This document shows positions 63,067 to 64,000 of a stretch of 64,000 bases of DNA, one piece after another; the first letter of the stretch is position 1, and every line of letters begins with the position of its first letter. The position numbers and the translations under genes are program-made. The notes under the pieces are model-generated. The model saw only the letters and a list, made by a program, of their open reading frames with translations. It was not told the origin of the DNA and ran no database searches. This stretch comes from Brachypodium distachyon (lineage: Eukaryota > Streptophyta > Magnoliopsida > Poales > Poaceae). The stretch lies in the NCBI RefSeq assembly GCF_000005505.3, contig NC_016132.3:25968501-26032500 (forward strand). Direction: 5' to 3'.

Positions 63067-63811
63067 AGATAGATTATGCTCACCGCAAGTCAAGGGTTCG
63101 GTTAGGTCTCCCACGCGATTGTTTCTCAGGCTCCGCAGCGGCGGCGGCTGATCCCAGCTTTTTCCCTCCGCCGGTGCTGCCTCCGGCCTCCGATGGCTTC
63201 CTTGGCCATGGAGGTGTGGCAGATCCCAGCCGCTCGCCAGCAGAAGGACCTCTCTTTTTTGTTTTAGGATTTTAAGTGTCTTCTTCAAGAAGGTGAGGCG
63301 GTGGCGACATCTTGCAGCCAAATAAGGTCCTTCCTGCCCTGTCCTCGCTCCTGCGGTGCGCCTAGCACCGGCGGAGGGCGCGTGGAGGTGTGTGTTCAGC
63401 GAGTCCCTTGGGATCTGGTCGGCTTTTCGGATTTCCGGCTAATCCCTTGGGTTTCGGTCGGCATTCATGTTTGTTTGTGTGGTTTCAGATCTGGCTCTTC
63501 CGATCTATGGTTCTCATCTTTGGCGATGGTTGCGGCTTTGGTGCACTGGTTCTTTGGAGACTTAGGACAACGACTACCCCACCGTCTACTACCACAAGCT
63601 CTCTCTTTTGACAAGCGCTGCCCGGCTCGATGGAGGGGCGAGGACGATAGCCCGCCTTCGGCTCATTCTAGTACCTGTTGCCGTCGCTAGGTGGTCCAAG
63701 GACCAAGAACCTATTTGTAATTTTTATTACTTTTAGGGCTCTTTGTACTGTTGTTGATGATTATTAATAGATCGGTGATCCTCTTCGCAAAATAAAAGAT
63801 AGGTTATGCTC
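63067..63811 (+). mobile_element. 715-bp retroposon with 15-bp target duplication
   Basis: AGATAGATTATGCTC at 63067-63081 recurs as AGATAGGTTATGCTC at 63797-63811, directly after the A-rich tail GCAAAATAAA. The body (63082-63796) is GC-rich at its start and ends with TTATTAATAGATCGGTGATC before the tail. This is the signature of LINE-machinery retroposition on the plus strand. The body has no intact ORF or LINE protein similarity, so it is a SINE-like or LINE-derived non-autonomous element, or a retrocopy of a host transcript. Confidence 0.7.
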
Positions 63812-64000
63812 CTGAGCTCACCCCTCAGCTGCTTGGAGACAGAAACCAACCCAACCAATTTCATTGTGCCACCGGGTTCTTCCTTGACTCCAAAGAGAAC
63901 ATAGGGAGATGAGCATGAAGAGAGGAAAGAAGGATGGACGAAGAAGAGGCAGTCCATGCTAGCATATATTTTTTTTTAGTTTCCAGCACGACGTCGCTAA

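Overview
This is plant nuclear DNA from a grass, most likely a Triticeae genome (wheat, barley, rye or Aegilops type). The evidence is: split genes with GT/AG introns; rice-like cytokinin oxidase, eRF1 and alpha-NAC genes; several Stowaway MITEs with the CTCCCTCCGTCCC terminus; and dense nested LTR, LINE, MULE and CACTA elements. Species assignment is inference. All coordinates come from reading the sequence by eye; no alignment or database search was run.

Four genes look functional: a five-exon cytokinin dehydrogenase (CKX9-like, minus, 1130-3184); an eRF1 translation release factor with an uninterrupted CDS (minus, 22066-23382), introns in both UTRs and a leaky-type stop context; a four-exon alpha-NAC (minus, 38141-40231); and a small secreted cysteine-rich protein (plus, 58908-59345). 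Broken host-type genes are an F-box gene (43310-44203), a cysteine-rich paralogue (55601-56076), a DUF1618-like fragment (60040-60660), an RPA-like fragment (53936-54410) and a zf-4CXXC_R1 (CDCA7-like) fragment inside a MULE (45000-45370).

Layout. 1-3.3 kb: CKX. 4.5-11.7 kb: a complete but decayed LINE with a 16-bp target duplication. 13.6-15.3 kb: a long inverted repeat of a Copia gag segment with an 11-nt loop. 15.9-17.2 kb: a MULE-like element with GC-rich cargo. 17.2-21.0 kb: Copia and LINE debris. 21.6-24.5 kb: eRF1. 25.7-27.4 kb: a diverged tandem duplication. 27.5-33.7 kb: a complete Copia element (TSD GATAG). 34.3-37.7 kb: a short-LTR Copia derivative with non-Copia cargo (TSD GATAA). 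38-40 kb: alpha-NAC. 43-46 kb: F-box pseudogene and MULE. 46.8-51.1 kb: a CACTA terminus followed by a probable 4.1-kb solo LTR. 52.7-59.3 kb: the cysteine-rich peptide locus, with one intact gene, one broken gene and a stranded promoter copy. 60-64 kb: a pseudogene, a MITE and a 715-bp retroposon with a 15-bp target duplication.

The genes do not form a pathway; they are ordinary neighbours on a grass chromosome separated by transposons. The most interesting signals are the eRF1 stop and 3'UTR-intron arrangement, the MITE that abuts the CKX exon-1 splice donor, the gag hairpin, the MULE carrying a spliced zinc-finger gene fragment, and the cysteine-rich peptide locus whose promoter and coding region appear to have been separated.
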